The notes below the pieces were generated by a model. The model was not told the DNA's origin, searched no databases, and saw nothing but the letters and a program-made list of their open reading frames with translations. Position numbers and translations under genes: made by a program. A DNA stretch of 5,101 nucleotides from Bacilli bacterium (GTDB lineage Bacteria > Bacillota_I > Bacilli_A > RF39 > UBA660): assembly GCA_024693165.1 (NCBI GenBank), contig JAILLM010000144.1, forward strand, positions 1 through 5,101. The letters are read 5' to 3'. Below, piece by piece: positions 4,952 through 5,101 of this stretch; the first letter of the stretch is position 1, and each line of letters starts with the position of its first letter.

Positions 4952-5033
4952 TAATTAGTGATGATTATGAAGAAATTTATTAAAAATAATAGTTACTTAA
5001 TTTCTTATATACTTATGTTTATAGGTCTTTTTT
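4926..5033 (+). repeat. Long-range terminator-like inverted repeat
   Basis: The 5' arm 4926-4938 (AAAAGAGACCTAT) can pair with 5021-5033 (ATAGGTCTTTTTT) over 13 bp with one G-U. The core 8 bp are perfect, and the 82-nt loop contains the -10 box and the start of the next gene. The arms look like the two halves of a local intrinsic terminator, with A tract and T tract. The 3' arm lies inside coding sequence (Ile-Gly-Leu-Phe codons), so chance is a real alternative. Confidence 0.3.
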
Positions 5034-5101
5034 CAATGGCATTTTATATGTACTTATATTCAAGTAAGTTAATTGATAGAAGTGTATATGAATTTGCATT
5101 C
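4967..5101 (+). CDS. Membrane protein, N-terminal part only (cut by window end)
   Basis: An open frame of 45 codons runs to the window edge. After a basic start (MKKFIKNNS) comes a hydrophobic stretch (about residues 10-31, including LISYILMFIGLFSMAFYMYL), which would be a signal anchor or first membrane helix with the N-terminus inside. The rest (SSKLIDRSVYEFAF) is polar. The start ATG 4967 has a degenerate AGTGAT site 4 nt upstream; the in-frame ATG 4961 and GTG 4958 are alternatives. It is preceded by an extended -10 promoter. Too little is present to name a family. Confidence 0.6.
   Translation, partial: MKKFIKNNSYLISYILMFIGLFSMAFYMYLYSSKLIDRSVYEFAF

Noticed and set aside
1..5101. Mobile element, CRISPR array, tRNA, rRNA or riboswitch
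   Set aside because: No transposase or integrase, no regularly spaced direct repeats, no cloverleaf and no structured leader of riboswitch size was seen; intergenic gaps are at most about 137 bases.

Overview
The window is very AT-rich, almost entirely coding, and every gene lies on the + strand. Ribosome binding sites of the AGGAGGTG and AGGTGAT type, short intrinsic terminators, TATAAT promoters and a SepF/DivIVA pair point to a low-GC Bacillota. An uncultured, probably anaerobic, small-genome lineage of Bacilli (the RF39/'Mollicutes-like' gut group) fits best, but this is inference. Trp residues in recognisable genes are encoded by TGG, and TGA acts as a stop, so the standard bacterial code applies rather than the Mycoplasma code.

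Layout. Bases 1-137: an incoming terminator hairpin, then a weak promoter. Bases 138-329: a 63-residue single-pass membrane protein with a Cys-containing outer tail, followed by its own terminator. Bases 383-1313: a promoter, sepF and divIVA in one short division operon closed by a GAAA-tetraloop terminator. Bases 1332-2051: an unrecognised type I surface protein (signal/anchor, Ig-like ectodomain, Thr/Ser stalk, C-terminal membrane helix) and a strong terminator. Bases 2055-4219: a two-gene operon, overlapping by 8 nt, for the small and large flavoprotein subunits of an NfnAB/SudBA-type ferredoxin:NADP oxidoreductase. Bases 4221-4920: a promoter and a membrane-anchored cyclophilin-type peptidyl-prolyl isomerase. 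Bases 4923-5101: an extended -10 promoter and the first 45 codons of a membrane protein cut by the window edge.

How the genes fit together. SepF (FtsZ anchor) and DivIVA (curvature-sensing polar/septal scaffold) serve cytokinesis. The surface protein, the cyclophilin and the small membrane proteins belong to the cell envelope. The Nfn-like pair belongs to redox balancing in a fermentative cell. There is no mobile element, CRISPR array, tRNA or rRNA. No clearly new system is evident. The most interesting points are the eroded nucleotide-binding region of the NfnA-like subunit (with an altered C-terminal motif in its partner), an N-terminally shortened DivIVA, and a terminator-like inverted repeat that brackets the promoter and start of the last gene.
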